DNA of 64,000 nt from Candidatus Crickella caballi. Lineage in GTDB: Bacteria > Bacillota > Clostridia > Peptostreptococcales > Anaerovoracaceae. Within the stretch, counting starts at the first letter, position 1. The number at the start of each line of letters is the position of its first letter. The notes below the pieces were generated by a model. That model did no database searches. It had not been told where the DNA came from and worked only from the letters and a program-made list of their open reading frames with translations. Both the position numbers and the translations under genes were made by a program. Shown one piece after another: positions 17,334-26,022 of this stretch. Location: NCBI GenBank assembly GCA_018064665.1, contig JAGHUV010000014.1, positions 1 through 64,000 on the forward strand. The letters run 5' to 3'.

Positions 17334-17822
17334 ATGAAAGTATCAAACGTTCCTTTCAAAGGAACCAAGGAACAGGAAGCAAAACTGCTTGAAGTAATCG
17401 CTCAGTACAAGGACCAGAAGGGTGCTCTGATGCCAATAATGCAGGAGGCACAGGAAATCTACGGATACCTTCCATACCAGGTACAGAAGATTATTTCAGA
17501 TCAGACAGGTATTCCTATTGAAAAGATCTACGGTGTTGCAACCTTTTACGCACAGTTTTCAATGTCGCCTAAGGGCAAGTACGTTGTATCGGTTTGTCTT
17601 GGTACAGCCTGCTATGTAAAGGGGTCGGGAAATGTGCTTGAGGAAGTAGAAAAGGTTCTCGGTATTTCTGATGGAGAATGCACACCTGACGGTAAATTCT
17701 CTATTGAGACATGCCGTTGCGTTGGAGCATGCGGACTTGCTCCTGTAATGATAGTAGGCGGAGATGTATACGGCAAGATGACACCTGATATGGTTGCAGG
17801 TATTCTTGCTAAGTACGAGTAA
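17334..17822 (+). CDS. hydC: NADH-linked [FeFe] hydrogenase, NuoE-like subunit HydC
   Basis: A 162-residue thioredoxin-like [2Fe-2S] protein of the NuoE family. Ligands are in CLGTAC (C-x4-C) and CRCVGAC (C-x3-C). It is the small electron-transfer subunit of the trimeric hydrogenase, with HydB and HydA directly downstream (21 and 12 bp gaps). SD AGGAGG precedes the ATG. The Rex-like promoter lies 58 bp upstream. Confidence 0.95.
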   Translation: MKVSNVPFKGTKEQEAKLLEVIAQYKDQKGALMPIMQEAQEIYGYLPYQVQKIISDQTGIPIEKIYGVATFYAQFSMSPKGKYVVSVCLGTACYVKGSGNVLEEVEKVLGISDGECTPDGKFSIETCRCVGACGLAPVMIVGGDVYGKMTPDMVAGILAKYE

Positions 17823-17843
17823 CGCGTAAATGGAGGATAAATA

Positions 17844-19721
17844 ATGAAATCACTGCAAGAACTCAAAGAGATTAAAGAGGCAAAGCAGGATCAGGTTAAC
17901 ATCAGATTTAATCCTGATGAAGCTGAAGCTGCTGAGAAGACCTACATCCTCGTTTGCGGCGGTACAGGTTGTACCTCCAATCACAGTGGTGAGCTTATTG
18001 ACAAGCTTACTCAGCTGATCGAGGATGCAGGAAAGAATGATGACGTTACAATAATCCAGACAGGATGCCAGGGACTCTGTGCAAAGGGACCTATACTGGT
18101 AGTTCATCCTGGAAATGTATTCTATCAGGAAGTTAATATCGATATGGTTGAACGCATTTTCAATGAGCACATCATTGGCGGAACTCCTATCGAAGAATAC
18201 CTGATGGTAGAGGAAGTTACTGAGGGAGAATTTATCCCTTACGTAGAATCTGCATTCTACAAGGACCAGCTCAGACTGGCTCTGCGTAACTGCGGAAGGA
18301 TCAACCCTGAAGACATCGATGAATACATCGCAAGAGAGGGTTACGAGGGACTTGCCAAGGCTCTCAAGGAAATGACTCCTGATGAAGTAATTCAGACGGT
18401 TCTCGATTCAGGACTCAGAGGCCGTGGCGGCGCAGGCTTCCCTACAGGCAAGAAGTGGATGTTTGCGGCAGGCAACAGAGGCGAAGTTACAAAGTATGTA
18501 GCCTGCAACGCTGACGAGGGAGATCCCGGTGCATTCATGGATCGTTCCATCCTTGAAGGAGATCCGCATTCAGTTATCGAAGCTATGGCTATAGCAGGTT
18601 ATGCTATCGGAGCTAATCAGGGATATATCTATGTAAGAGCAGAGTATCCTATCGCTGTAGACAGACTGAAGATTGCGCTTAAGCAGGCAAGAGAGTATGG
18701 CGTGCTCGGCAAAGATATCTTCGGATCCGGCTTTGACTTTGATATCGATTTAAGACTTGGTGCCGGCGCATTCGTATGCGGCGAAGAGACAGCACTCATG
18801 ACATCAATCGAGGGTAACAGAGGTGAGCCTCATGCTCGTCCGCCATTCCCTGCTGTTAAGGGTCTGTTTGATGCACCTACAGTATTGAACAACGTAGAAA
18901 CTTACGCTAATGTTCCACAGATTATCCTCAAGGGAGCTGACTGGTTCAGCCGGTACGGAACAGAAACATCCAAGGGAACTAAGGTTTTCGCTCTTGGCGG
19001 TAAAGTAAACAATACAGGTCTTGTTGAGGTGCCTATGGGTACAACTCTGAGACAGGTAATTGAGAAAATCGGCGGCGGAGTTCCTAATGGTAAACAGTTC
19101 AAGGCTGCACAGACAGGCGGTCCTTCCGGCGGATGCATTCCTGCTGAGTCATATGATGTTCCTATCGATTATGAATCACTCAAGGAAATCGGTTCCATGA
19201 TGGGCTCCGGCGGAATGATCGTACTCGACGAGGACAACTGCATGGTAGATATCGCCAAGTTCTATCTGGGCTTCACTTGCTCAGAGTCGTGCGGAAAGTG
19301 TACTCCATGCAGAATCGGAACAAAGCGTATGCTTGAGATTCTCGAGAAGATCACAGACGGAAGAGGAGAGCTGGAAGATCTTGACAGACTCGAGGATCTT
19401 GCTAAGTACATTCAGGCAAATGCTCTTTGCGGACTTGGACAGACTGCTCCTAATCCTATCCTGTCAACAATGGAGCACTTCAGAGATGAGTATGTTGCAC
19501 ATATCGTAGACAAGAAGTGTCCTGCAGGTGTTTGCAAGGCTCTCCTTAACTACATTATCGATCCTGAAAAGTGCAAGGGCTGCACAAAGTGCGCTCGCAA
19601 CTGCCCTGCAGGTGCTATTACCGGTACTGTTAAGCAGCCACACGTTATTGATCAGACTAAGTGTATCAAGTGCGGTGCTTGCAAAGAGAACTGCGCATTC
19701 AGTGCAATCAGCAGAAAGTAG
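17844..19721 (+). CDS. hydB: [FeFe] hydrogenase flavoprotein subunit HydB (NuoF-like)
   Basis: A 625-residue NuoF-type subunit that binds FMN and NAD(H). Order: N-terminal [2Fe-2S] thioredoxin-like domain (CGGTGCTSN and CQGLC), NuoF Rossmann core with RGRGGAGFPTGKKW and CGEETALMTSIEG, SLBB domain, [4Fe-4S] site SCGKCTPCRIG, and a C-terminal pair of ferredoxin clusters (CKGCTKCARNC, CIKCGACKENC). This layout is that of HydB from electron-bifurcating hydrogenases, which couple H2 to NADH and reduced ferredoxin; bifurcation itself is inferred. Confidence 0.95.
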   Translation: MKSLQELKEIKEAKQDQVNIRFNPDEAEAAEKTYILVCGGTGCTSNHSGELIDKLTQLIEDAGKNDDVTIIQTGCQGLCAKGPILVVHPGNVFYQEVNIDMVERIFNEHIIGGTPIEEYLMVEEVTEGEFIPYVESAFYKDQLRLALRNCGRINPEDIDEYIAREGYEGLAKALKEMTPDEVIQTVLDSGLRGRGGAGFPTGKKWMFAAGNRGEVTKYVACNADEGDPGAFMDRSILEGDPHSVIEAMAIAGYAIGANQGYIYVRAEYPIAVDRLKIALKQAREYGVLGKDIFGSGFDFDIDLRLGAGAFVCGEETALMTSIEGNRGEPHARPPFPAVKGLFDAPTVLNNVETYANVPQIILKGADWFSRYGTETSKGTKVFALGGKVNNTGLVEVPMGTTLRQVIEKIGGGVPNGKQFKAAQTGGPSGGCIPAESYDVPIDYESLKEIGSMMGSGGMIVLDEDNCMVDIAKFYLGFTCSESCGKCTPCRIGTKRMLEILEKITDGRGELEDLDRLEDLAKYIQANALCGLGQTAPNPILSTMEHFRDEYVAHIVDKKCPAGVCKALLNYIIDPEKCKGCTKCARNCPAGAITGTVKQPHVIDQTKCIKCGACKENCAFSAISRK

Positions 19722-19733
19722 GAGGTGAGAACT

Positions 19734-21491
19734 ATGGCAGATATTAAAGTAACAGTAGATAATATTACAGTCACAGTTCCGGAGGGTACCACACTGCTTG
19801 ACGCTGCTAGAAAAGCGGGAATTGATGTACCTACACTGTGCTATCTTAGAGATACCAATGAAATCGCTGCTTGCAGAATGTGCGTATGCGAAGTAGAGGG
19901 AGCAAGAGCTCTTGTTGCTGCATGCGTATATCCTTGCACAGACGGCATGGTTGCGCATACCAATACAGAAAAAATCAAGGAGTACAGACGTAAGACTCTG
20001 AAGCTCATCCTCTCAGACCATGATCAGGACTGCCTGGCTTGTAAGAGAAGCACAAACTGCGAACTGCAGACAATGTGCAAGAGATACGGAATCGACAAGT
20101 CCAACGAATTTGAGGGTAAGAGAAACGAATTCGTTATTGATGATTCTTCTGCATCAATCGTAAGAGATAACAACAAGTGCATTCTCTGCAGACGTTGCGT
20201 AGGTGCATGTGAGAAGCTTCAGGGCATCGGAGTTATCGGTGCAAACGAAAGAGGCTTTGATACATATATCGGAAGTGCCTTCAACCTGCCGCTTGCTGAG
20301 ACAAGCTGCGTAAACTGCGGACAGTGCATAGTTGCCTGCCCTGTAGGCGCACTGTATGAGAAGGATTCAACAGCTGCAGTTAAGGCTGCAATTGCTGACC
20401 CTGAGAAGGTTGTCATCGTTCAGCCGGCACCTTCCGTAAGAGTAGGACTCGGCGAGTGCTTCGGAATGCCAATCGGAACAGAGGTAGAGGGCAAGATGTC
20501 CGCTGCTCTGCACAGACTGGGATTCGACAAGGTATTCGATACAAACTTTGCAGCTGACCTGACTATCATGGAAGAGGGATATGAGCTGATTAACAGAGTA
20601 AACAACGGCGGAGCTCTGCCGCTGATTACTTCGTGCTCACCGGGATGGATCAAGTTCTGCGAGCATTATTATCCTGAGCTTATTCCTAACCTCTCATCCT
20701 GCAAGTCACCGCAGCAGATGTTCGGTGCTGTAACCAAGACTTACTATGCTGAGAAGATGGGAATTGATCCTGCCAAGATTGTTTCTGTATCGGTTATGCC
20801 ATGTACAGCCAAGAAGTTTGAGGTAGGCAGAGAGGACCAGTCGGCATCAGGCTTTGCAGATGTTGATTATGCACTCACAACAAGAGAACTCGGAAGAATG
20901 ATCAACGAGGCAGGTATTGATTTCCTGAACCTGCCTGATGAGCCATATGACAATCCTCTTGGCGAATACACAGGCGCTGCAGTAATCTTCGGAGCTACAG
21001 GCGGAGTTATGGAGGCAGCTCTCAGAACAGCTGTTGAAGTTATTTCCGGCGAGGAGCTTATTAACCTTGATTTCACAGATGTTCGTGGAACAGATGGCAT
21101 CAAGGAAGCTTCATACACTGTTGAGCCTCTTGGCGAGGTTAAGGTTGCTATCGCATCCGGACTCGCAAACGCAAGAAAGCTGCTTGATATGGTTAAATCC
21201 GGCGAGAAGACTTACCACTTCATCGAGATCATGGCTTGCCCTGGCGGTTGTGTAAACGGTGGCGGACAGCCTCATGTGCCTTCAAATATCAAGAACTTTG
21301 TTGATGTTAGAGCAGAGAGAGCAAAGGGACTCTATACGCTTGACAAGAATGCGAAGCTGAGAAAATCTCACGAGAACCCAATCGTTCAGCAGCTCTATAA
21401 GGAGTACTTCGGTGAGCCTAACAGTGAGAAGGCACATCACGTTCTGCATACGACATATGTAGAGAGAAAGGTTAACGAGGACCACGAATAG
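19734..21491 (+). CDS. hydA: [FeFe] hydrogenase catalytic subunit HydA
   Basis: A 585-residue catalytic subunit. N-terminal clusters: [2Fe-2S] (CYLRDTNEIAACRMCVCE), His-ligated [4Fe-4S] (HDQDCLACKRSTNC), then two ferredoxin [4Fe-4S] sites (CILCRRCVGAC, CVNCGQCIVAC). The H-cluster domain has L1 TSCSPGW (about 299-305), L2 MPCTAKKFE (Cys about 357) and L3 MACPGGCVNGGGQP (Cys about 502 and 506). L1 differs from the textbook TSCCPxW. ATG 19734 is chosen for AGGAGGTG 7 bp upstream over the GTG at 19725. Maturases HydE/F/G are not in the window. Confidence 0.96.
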   Translation: MADIKVTVDNITVTVPEGTTLLDAARKAGIDVPTLCYLRDTNEIAACRMCVCEVEGARALVAACVYPCTDGMVAHTNTEKIKEYRRKTLKLILSDHDQDCLACKRSTNCELQTMCKRYGIDKSNEFEGKRNEFVIDDSSASIVRDNNKCILCRRCVGACEKLQGIGVIGANERGFDTYIGSAFNLPLAETSCVNCGQCIVACPVGALYEKDSTAAVKAAIADPEKVVIVQPAPSVRVGLGECFGMPIGTEVEGKMSAALHRLGFDKVFDTNFAADLTIMEEGYELINRVNNGGALPLITSCSPGWIKFCEHYYPELIPNLSSCKSPQQMFGAVTKTYYAEKMGIDPAKIVSVSVMPCTAKKFEVGREDQSASGFADVDYALTTRELGRMINEAGIDFLNLPDEPYDNPLGEYTGAAVIFGATGGVMEAALRTAVEVISGEELINLDFTDVRGTDGIKEASYTVEPLGEVKVAIASGLANARKLLDMVKSGEKTYHFIEIMACPGGCVNGGGQPHVPSNIKNFVDVRAERAKGLYTLDKNAKLRKSHENPIVQQLYKEYFGEPNSEKAHHVLHTTYVERKVNEDHE

Positions 21492-21513
21492 TACTCATAC
21501 AATAATAAAATCG

Positions 21514-21549
21514 GGCGGCTCCGCGATTGTAGCGGAGCCGTCTTTTCTG
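21514..21549 (+). terminator. Rho-independent terminator of the hyd operon
   Basis: CGGCTCCGC (21516-21524) pairs with GCGGAGCCG (21532-21540), followed by TCTTTTCTGTT. Confidence 0.85.
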
Positions 21550-21598
21550 TTGCAATAAAAATACCTATTATGTACTTCTTTTATGTTAAAATGTGTGC

Positions 21599-21636
21599 TG
21601 TGAGTTCGAAACCATCCTCACTAAAAAAACTAAGGG
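21599..21636 (+). promoter_or_regulatory. preQ1-I riboswitch
   Basis: GTGAG (21600-21604) pairs with CTCAC (21617-21621); the loop carries TTCGAAACCATC, and the A-rich tail CTAAAAAAACTAAGG follows. This matches the compact class I preQ1 aptamer, whose tail folds back as an H-type pseudoknot. The final AAGGGAG is also the SD of queT, 13 bp before its start, so preQ1 binding should hide the ribosome site (translational control). Confidence 0.88.
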
Positions 21637-21649
21637 AGAAACTTATTAA

Positions 21650-22135
21650 ATGAGTAACAATAACAGAAGCAGCAGAACTATTACTTATGGTGGGATAATT
21701 GCTGCTCTTTATATTATTCTTACAGCAATATCCAACGCTTTTGGTCTTGCGTCCGGAATGATACAGCTTAGACTGTCGGAAGCTCTGTGCATACTGCCAT
21801 GCTTCTTTCCTGAAGCAATATTTGGCATTGCAATCGGATGTCTGATATCTAATGTTCTTACAGGCGCGATGCTTTGGGATGTAGTTTTCGGAACCCTGGC
21901 AACACTTATTGGAGCATTGGGCACCTACAAACTCAGAGCTAACAGGTGGCTTGCAGCTTTACCTCCAATCATTGCCAATACTTTAATCATCCCGCCTGTA
22001 CTGGCATATGGATATGGTGTGGAAAAAGGCTTATGGGTTTTAATGCTTACAGTCGGTGCAGGAGAGTTTATCTCGGTCTTTGTATTGGGAGAGCTGCTGT
22101 ACAGCGGTATCAATAAAAGAAAGCTTTTTCACTGA
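21650..22135 (+). CDS. queT: Queuosine precursor transporter, QueT family
   Basis: A 161-residue integral membrane protein with about five to six hydrophobic segments, of the QueT family of ECF-type substrate-binding (S) components. RLSEALCILPCFFPEAIFG and the conserved glycine-rich helices are typical. It would import preQ1 or a related queuine precursor with a shared ECF energising module not present here. The upstream preQ1-I riboswitch independently supports this assignment. Confidence 0.93.
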   Translation: MSNNNRSSRTITYGGIIAALYIILTAISNAFGLASGMIQLRLSEALCILPCFFPEAIFGIAIGCLISNVLTGAMLWDVVFGTLATLIGALGTYKLRANRWLAALPPIIANTLIIPPVLAYGYGVEKGLWVLMLTVGAGEFISVFVLGELLYSGINKRKLFH

Positions 22136-22140
22136 ATAAT

Positions 22141-22170
22141 TTGTTAAAAAAAAAAAGCTTATGCTATAAT
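22141..22170 (+). promoter_or_regulatory. Promoter for tRNA-Ala
   Basis: TTGTTA (22141-22146), an 18-bp spacer and TATAAT (22165-22170), 12 bp before the tRNA 5' end. Confidence 0.6.
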
Positions 22171-22182
22171 TCTGATTATCCT

Positions 22183-22258
22183 GGGGCATTGGCGCAGCTG
22201 GGAGCGCGTTTGACTGGCAGTCAAGAGGTCATGGGTTCGAGCCCCATATGCTCCACCA
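22183..22258 (+). tRNA. tRNA-Ala (anticodon GGC), CCA encoded
   Basis: Full cloverleaf of 76 nt. Acceptor GGGGCAT pairs with ATGCTCC and includes the G3:U70 alanine identity pair. The anticodon loop CTGGCAG between TTGA/TCAA gives GGC. The T-loop GGTTCGAGCC is standard and CCA is encoded at 22256-22258. It reads GCC/GCU codons. Confidence 0.97.
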
Positions 22259-22331
22259 TGAACTTAAAATGCAGATTTAGATTGCGGAAATACCGCCGCA
22301 ATTCTTTTGATGGTTCAAAGGGAGAATATTA

Positions 22332-23435
22332 ATGGCAGAGAATTTAACTAAGAAGAGAATGATTGAACAGGATGTTGCTAAAGGTCTTGCTATGGTCATT
22401 GTGCTGCTGACACATTCGCTTACGTTATTTACAACGGGCGGACGTGACACCGAGGTGACCGGAGTTGCGCTGATACTTACAGCTGCATTCGCATTCATAA
22501 TGCCTTTCTTTGTATTTATGGCCGGATACAATTACAGAGATAAGGGCGAATCCTACGGTACATCATTAAAGAAGAGAGTATGGCAGCTTGTTCCGCAGTT
22601 TTTCATGCTGGCTACAGCACTGTGGGTAATTATGGGTGCATACATGATGATAAGAGGTGAGATCAGTCTTGCCAATGTTCTTAAGTCCTATGTTGCATTC
22701 TGGATCGGAGATCCGCTTGCTGCACAGCTCGGACTTGATGCATCCAGAACATTTGTCGCACAGGGCCTTGGACCAACCTGGTTTATTAAGTACCTGATCA
22801 CTGCATCTATTATTTTCTATGCAGTTGTCAAATATGCACTCTCCAATACAAAGAATCTGTTTATCGTTATATTCGGATTACTTAGCATTTCTGCGATATT
22901 ATCGGCTCTGAAGGTAGAGCTCATCTGGGGAATTCATGATGCACCGGCTGTTGCGGCTATCATGGTTACAGGTGCTTATTTTGGAAGCAAGAGGCTTCTT
23001 AATGGCGAAGAAAGTGCCGGAATAAGATGGATCAATTGTGCAATAGTCTATGTTGTATATTATGCACTTGGAATTATTTTTCCTAGAATTGGAATGTTCT
23101 CAAGCGGAAGAATAGACATGGTTGTTGGACCTGTTGAGGTATTTGTTACCGAATTTGTGGCTATTGCGGGTACATATTTCATGATATGCATCTGCAGACC
23201 TCTTTCGAGAGTTCGCGGAATCGGACGCTTCCTGCAGTGGTTTGGAAGACGCTCACTTATTATTCTTATTGTGCATGGAAGTATAATGAGAATCTGCTGT
23301 GATATTATGGGGATCACCGGTCAGCCTAACAAACTCGGTATGAACAATATAATTGCTTTTGCTATGTGTCTTGTTATTACATCGGTATTCCTGCTGATAA
23401 GAGACAAGGTTAAAGAAAACAAGGTGAAGAAATGA
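22332..23435 (+). CDS. Membrane acyltransferase family 3 protein
   Basis: A 367-residue polytopic protein with about ten hydrophobic segments. The N-terminal R-x10-H type motif of acyltransferase_3 is seen around EQDVAKGLAMVIVLLTHSL (His about 27). Members O-acetylate or otherwise acylate cell-surface glycans; the substrate here is unknown. SD AAAGGGAG precedes the ATG. Its last 4 bp overlap yfcE (ATGA). Confidence 0.85.
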   Translation: MAENLTKKRMIEQDVAKGLAMVIVLLTHSLTLFTTGGRDTEVTGVALILTAAFAFIMPFFVFMAGYNYRDKGESYGTSLKKRVWQLVPQFFMLATALWVIMGAYMMIRGEISLANVLKSYVAFWIGDPLAAQLGLDASRTFVAQGLGPTWFIKYLITASIIFYAVVKYALSNTKNLFIVIFGLLSISAILSALKVELIWGIHDAPAVAAIMVTGAYFGSKRLLNGEESAGIRWINCAIVYVVYYALGIIFPRIGMFSSGRIDMVVGPVEVFVTEFVAIAGTYFMICICRPLSRVRGIGRFLQWFGRRSLIILIVHGSIMRICCDIMGITGQPNKLGMNNIIAFAMCLVITSVFLLIRDKVKENKVKK

Positions 23436-23992
23436 AGATATTGATAGCATCAGATATTCACGGGTCGGCGTCGGCTGCAAGATATCTTATCGGTCATTTT
23501 GAAGATGGCAAATACGACAGGATCATCCTCGCAGGAGATATTCTTTATCATGGACCGAGAAACGATCTTCCCGGAGAATATAACTGCATGAAGACAGCTG
23601 AACTGCTTAATATATACAAGGATAAAATCCGTTCTGTAAGAGGTAATTGCGACAGCGAGGTGGATCAGATGGTACTCCAGTTTTCCATAACAGACGATTA
23701 CGCTGTTGTGGAGGCAGACGGAAAGAGACTGTTTATAAGCCATGGCCATATATACGGACCGGGAAGACTTCCTGACGAAATGTATGATGCAATGATATGC
23801 GGACATACACATGTGCCGATGCACGAGTATGTAAGAAGCTTTGGGGAGTATAAGGGCATGCTGCTTTGCAATCCCGGAAGTACATCAATTCCAAAGGGAG
23901 GCTCTGAGGCCGGTTATATGAGCTATGAGAACGGAAGATTTAACTGGCATAAGCTTGAAACAGGCGAGATTTATGATAGCGTAGAAATGTAA
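23432..23992 (+). CDS. yfcE: YfcE-type metallophosphoesterase
   Basis: A 186-residue calcineurin-like phosphodiesterase. Metal-binding blocks are visible: SDIHGS, LAGDIL, RGNCDSEVD, SHGHIYGP and CGHTHVPM. YfcE/MJ0936 proteins hydrolyse phosphodiester model substrates; the physiological substrate is unclear. Its ATG overlaps the acyltransferase stop. The stop codon TAA lies inside a copy of the 20-bp palindrome. Confidence 0.93.
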   Translation: MKILIASDIHGSASAARYLIGHFEDGKYDRIILAGDILYHGPRNDLPGEYNCMKTAELLNIYKDKIRSVRGNCDSEVDQMVLQFSITDDYAVVEADGKRLFISHGHIYGPGRLPDEMYDAMICGHTHVPMHEYVRSFGEYKGMLLCNPGSTSIPKGGSEAGYMSYENGRFNWHKLETGEIYDSVEM

Positions 23993-24006
23993 AGAATTCT
24001 TTACAT
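23987..24006. repeat. 20-bp palindrome, single copy (yfcE/aminopeptidase junction)
   Basis: ATGTAAAGAATTCTTTACAT, a perfect palindrome of the same family as the yqeY arrays. Its bases 4-6 are the yfcE stop codon, and it ends 22 bp before the next ATG, immediately upstream of that gene's SD. Confidence 0.9.
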
Positions 24007-24028
24007 AATATAGATGATGGAGGAGACT

Positions 24029-25408
24029 ATGTTACACGATAATGCATGGACGTATTACAATGATGAAGACCTTAAAGCACTTGAGAAATTGAGTGCTGAT
24101 TATATAGACTTTCTCAGCAATGGAAAGACAGAGAGAGAATGCACAGAGATACTTGTCGCACTGGCAGAGAAATCAGGCTACAGAAATCTTGAAGATGTAA
24201 TCGCTTCGGGCGATAAGCTTACCGAGGGAGATAAAATTTACGCTGTAAATATGAATAAAGCTCTTATGATGCTGAATATCGGAGAAGACATTGTTAAGGA
24301 TGGAATGAACATTCTTGGTGCACATATTGATTCGCCGAGACTGGATGTTAAACAGAACCCACTGTATGAAGCAGAGGAGCTGGCGTATCTCAATACACAT
24401 TATTACGGCGGAATCAAGAAATATCAGTGGGTAACAATTCCGCTTGCTCTTCATGGTGTAGTGTGCAAGACAGACGGCACAACTGTAAAAATCGCTATCG
24501 GCGAGAAGGAAGACGAGCCTGTATTCTTTGTTTCTGATCTCCTTATTCACCTTGCAGATGAGCAGATGAAGAAGGTTGCGGCTAAAGTTGTAGAAGGCGA
24601 GGACCTTGATATTCTTGTAGGAAGCAAGCCTCTGGCAGGTGAAGAGAAGGATGCGGTTAAAGCAAATTTTCTCAAGCTGCTCAAGGATTTCTATGACATA
24701 GAAGAGGATGACTTCTGGTCGGCAGAGCTTGAAGTTGTTCCTGCAGGTAAAGCACGCGAAGCCGGCCTTGACAGAAGTATGATCCTGTCGTACGGACACG
24801 ATGACAGATGCTGTGCATATCCATCGGCTCTCGCTATGCTGGACGTTGACAAAGTTAAGACCACAGCATGCGGACTTTTCGTGGATAAGGAAGAAATCGG
24901 CAGTGTAGGCGCTACAGGAATGGAATCCCACTTCTTCGAGGATACAATGAGAGAAGTTCTTAACTGCATGGGTATTTATAACGAAATCAACCTGACAAGA
25001 TGCCTGCGCAATTCGAGAATGCTGTCATCAGACGTTAATGCGGCACTTGATCCTCTGTATGCTGATAAGTTTGACAGAGCAAACGCATCCAAGTTCGGAC
25101 ACGGCCTTGTATTCTGCAAGTTCACAGGCGCAAGAGGAAAGTCGGGCTCCAATGACGCCAATGCTGAATACCTCGGAAAGCTCAGGGCAATGATGGACAA
25201 GCACAATGTTGTTTATCAGTCGGCTGAGCTCGGCAAGGTTGATATCGGAGGTGGCGGTACTATTGCTTATATACTTTCTCTTTACGGAATGCAGGTCGTT
25301 GACAGCGGCATTGCCGTTCTGAGCATGCACGCACCTTGGGAAGCAATCAGCAAGAGCGATCTGTATGAGGCATACAAGGGCTATAAAGCCTTCCTGATTG
25401 AAGGATAG
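24029..25408 (+). CDS. M18 family aminopeptidase
   Basis: A 459-residue zinc aminopeptidase of family M18 (aminopeptidase I/ApeB type). Metal and catalytic motifs: GAHIDSPRLD, DKEEIGSVGATGM, LSSDVNAALDP and the C-terminal SMHAPWE. These enzymes release N-terminal, often acidic or neutral, residues from peptides in the cytosol. ATG 24029 is chosen over 24014 because GGAGGA lies 6 bp upstream of it. A 20-bp palindrome lies just before the SD. Confidence 0.94.
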   Translation: MLHDNAWTYYNDEDLKALEKLSADYIDFLSNGKTERECTEILVALAEKSGYRNLEDVIASGDKLTEGDKIYAVNMNKALMMLNIGEDIVKDGMNILGAHIDSPRLDVKQNPLYEAEELAYLNTHYYGGIKKYQWVTIPLALHGVVCKTDGTTVKIAIGEKEDEPVFFVSDLLIHLADEQMKKVAAKVVEGEDLDILVGSKPLAGEEKDAVKANFLKLLKDFYDIEEDDFWSAELEVVPAGKAREAGLDRSMILSYGHDDRCCAYPSALAMLDVDKVKTTACGLFVDKEEIGSVGATGMESHFFEDTMREVLNCMGIYNEINLTRCLRNSRMLSSDVNAALDPLYADKFDRANASKFGHGLVFCKFTGARGKSGSNDANAEYLGKLRAMMDKHNVVYQSAELGKVDIGGGGTIAYILSLYGMQVVDSGIAVLSMHAPWEAISKSDLYEAYKGYKAFLIEG

Positions 25409-25445
25409 AGACTGACCAAAGGGTCGTTAAAGAAAGGAAAACAGT

Positions 25446-25901
25446 TTGACGAAAACTGCAATAATAACATTTTTAATGTCGATGGTACCTGTTATTGAGC
25501 TTAGAGGCGCGATCCCATATGGAATTGCTTCCGGGCTGGGGGTGCCTTTGACCTTCATACTGGCGGTTGTCGGCAATATGCTGCCGATACCTGTGCTGGT
25601 CGTGTTTACCCGTAAGGTCTTTGAGTGGCTAAGGACCAAGAGCAAATGGCTGGATCGATTTGTGATCAAGCTTGAGGCCAAAGCGGATAAGAACAAAGAA
25701 ATCGTGCTGAGGTCTGAGTTTATCGGGCTTATAATACTGGTAGCAATACCTCTTCCAGGTACGGGCGCATGGACGGGAGCACTGGTTGCGGCAATGCTGG
25801 ATATGAGGCTGAAGAGGGCGTTGCCTTCAATCACTATCGGCGTGCTGCTTGCCGGAGTAATAGTGACTGCGATAACCTGTGGGGCTGTTGCTGTCCTATA
25901 A
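25446..25901 (+). CDS. Small multidrug export family protein (COG2426-like)
   Basis: A 151-residue membrane protein with about four hydrophobic segments and PVIELRGAIPYGIA and IPLPGTGAWTG motifs, typical of the small-multidrug-export family. The function of this family is poorly tested despite its name. The start is a TTG with AAAGGA about 8 bp upstream; no ATG is available in that region. It lies 37 bp after the aminopeptidase. Confidence 0.8.
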   Translation: MTKTAIITFLMSMVPVIELRGAIPYGIASGLGVPLTFILAVVGNMLPIPVLVVFTRKVFEWLRTKSKWLDRFVIKLEAKADKNKEIVLRSEFIGLIILVAIPLPGTGAWTGALVAAMLDMRLKRALPSITIGVLLAGVIVTAITCGAVAVL

Positions 25902-25928
25902 AAAAGCACTTTTGTTCGGAAATACTAT

Positions 25929-25957
25929 TTACAAACAACTGTTCGCAATGCTATAAT
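25929..25957 (+). promoter_or_regulatory. Promoter with LexA-box candidate, radical SAM-lexA operon
   Basis: -35 TTACAA (25929-25934; TTTACA one base earlier also fits), 17 bp, and -10 TATAAT (25952-25957). In the spacer, CAAACAACTGTTCG (25932-25945) matches 12 of 14 positions of the Bacillota SOS box CGAACRNRYGTTYG. lexA is the second gene of the transcript, so this fits autoregulation. Confidence 0.6.
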
Positions 25958-26022
25958 CACAGTGATATAACACACTCGGTTTCAACATGCATTGCTGTTG
26001 GAATCATTTAGACGGAGATAAT

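Noticed and set aside
22141..22332. A 63-codon ORF over the tRNA region
   Set aside because: It translates the tRNA-Ala gene itself (the LGARLTGSQEVMGSS-type peptide is a typical tRNA shadow) and has no SD.
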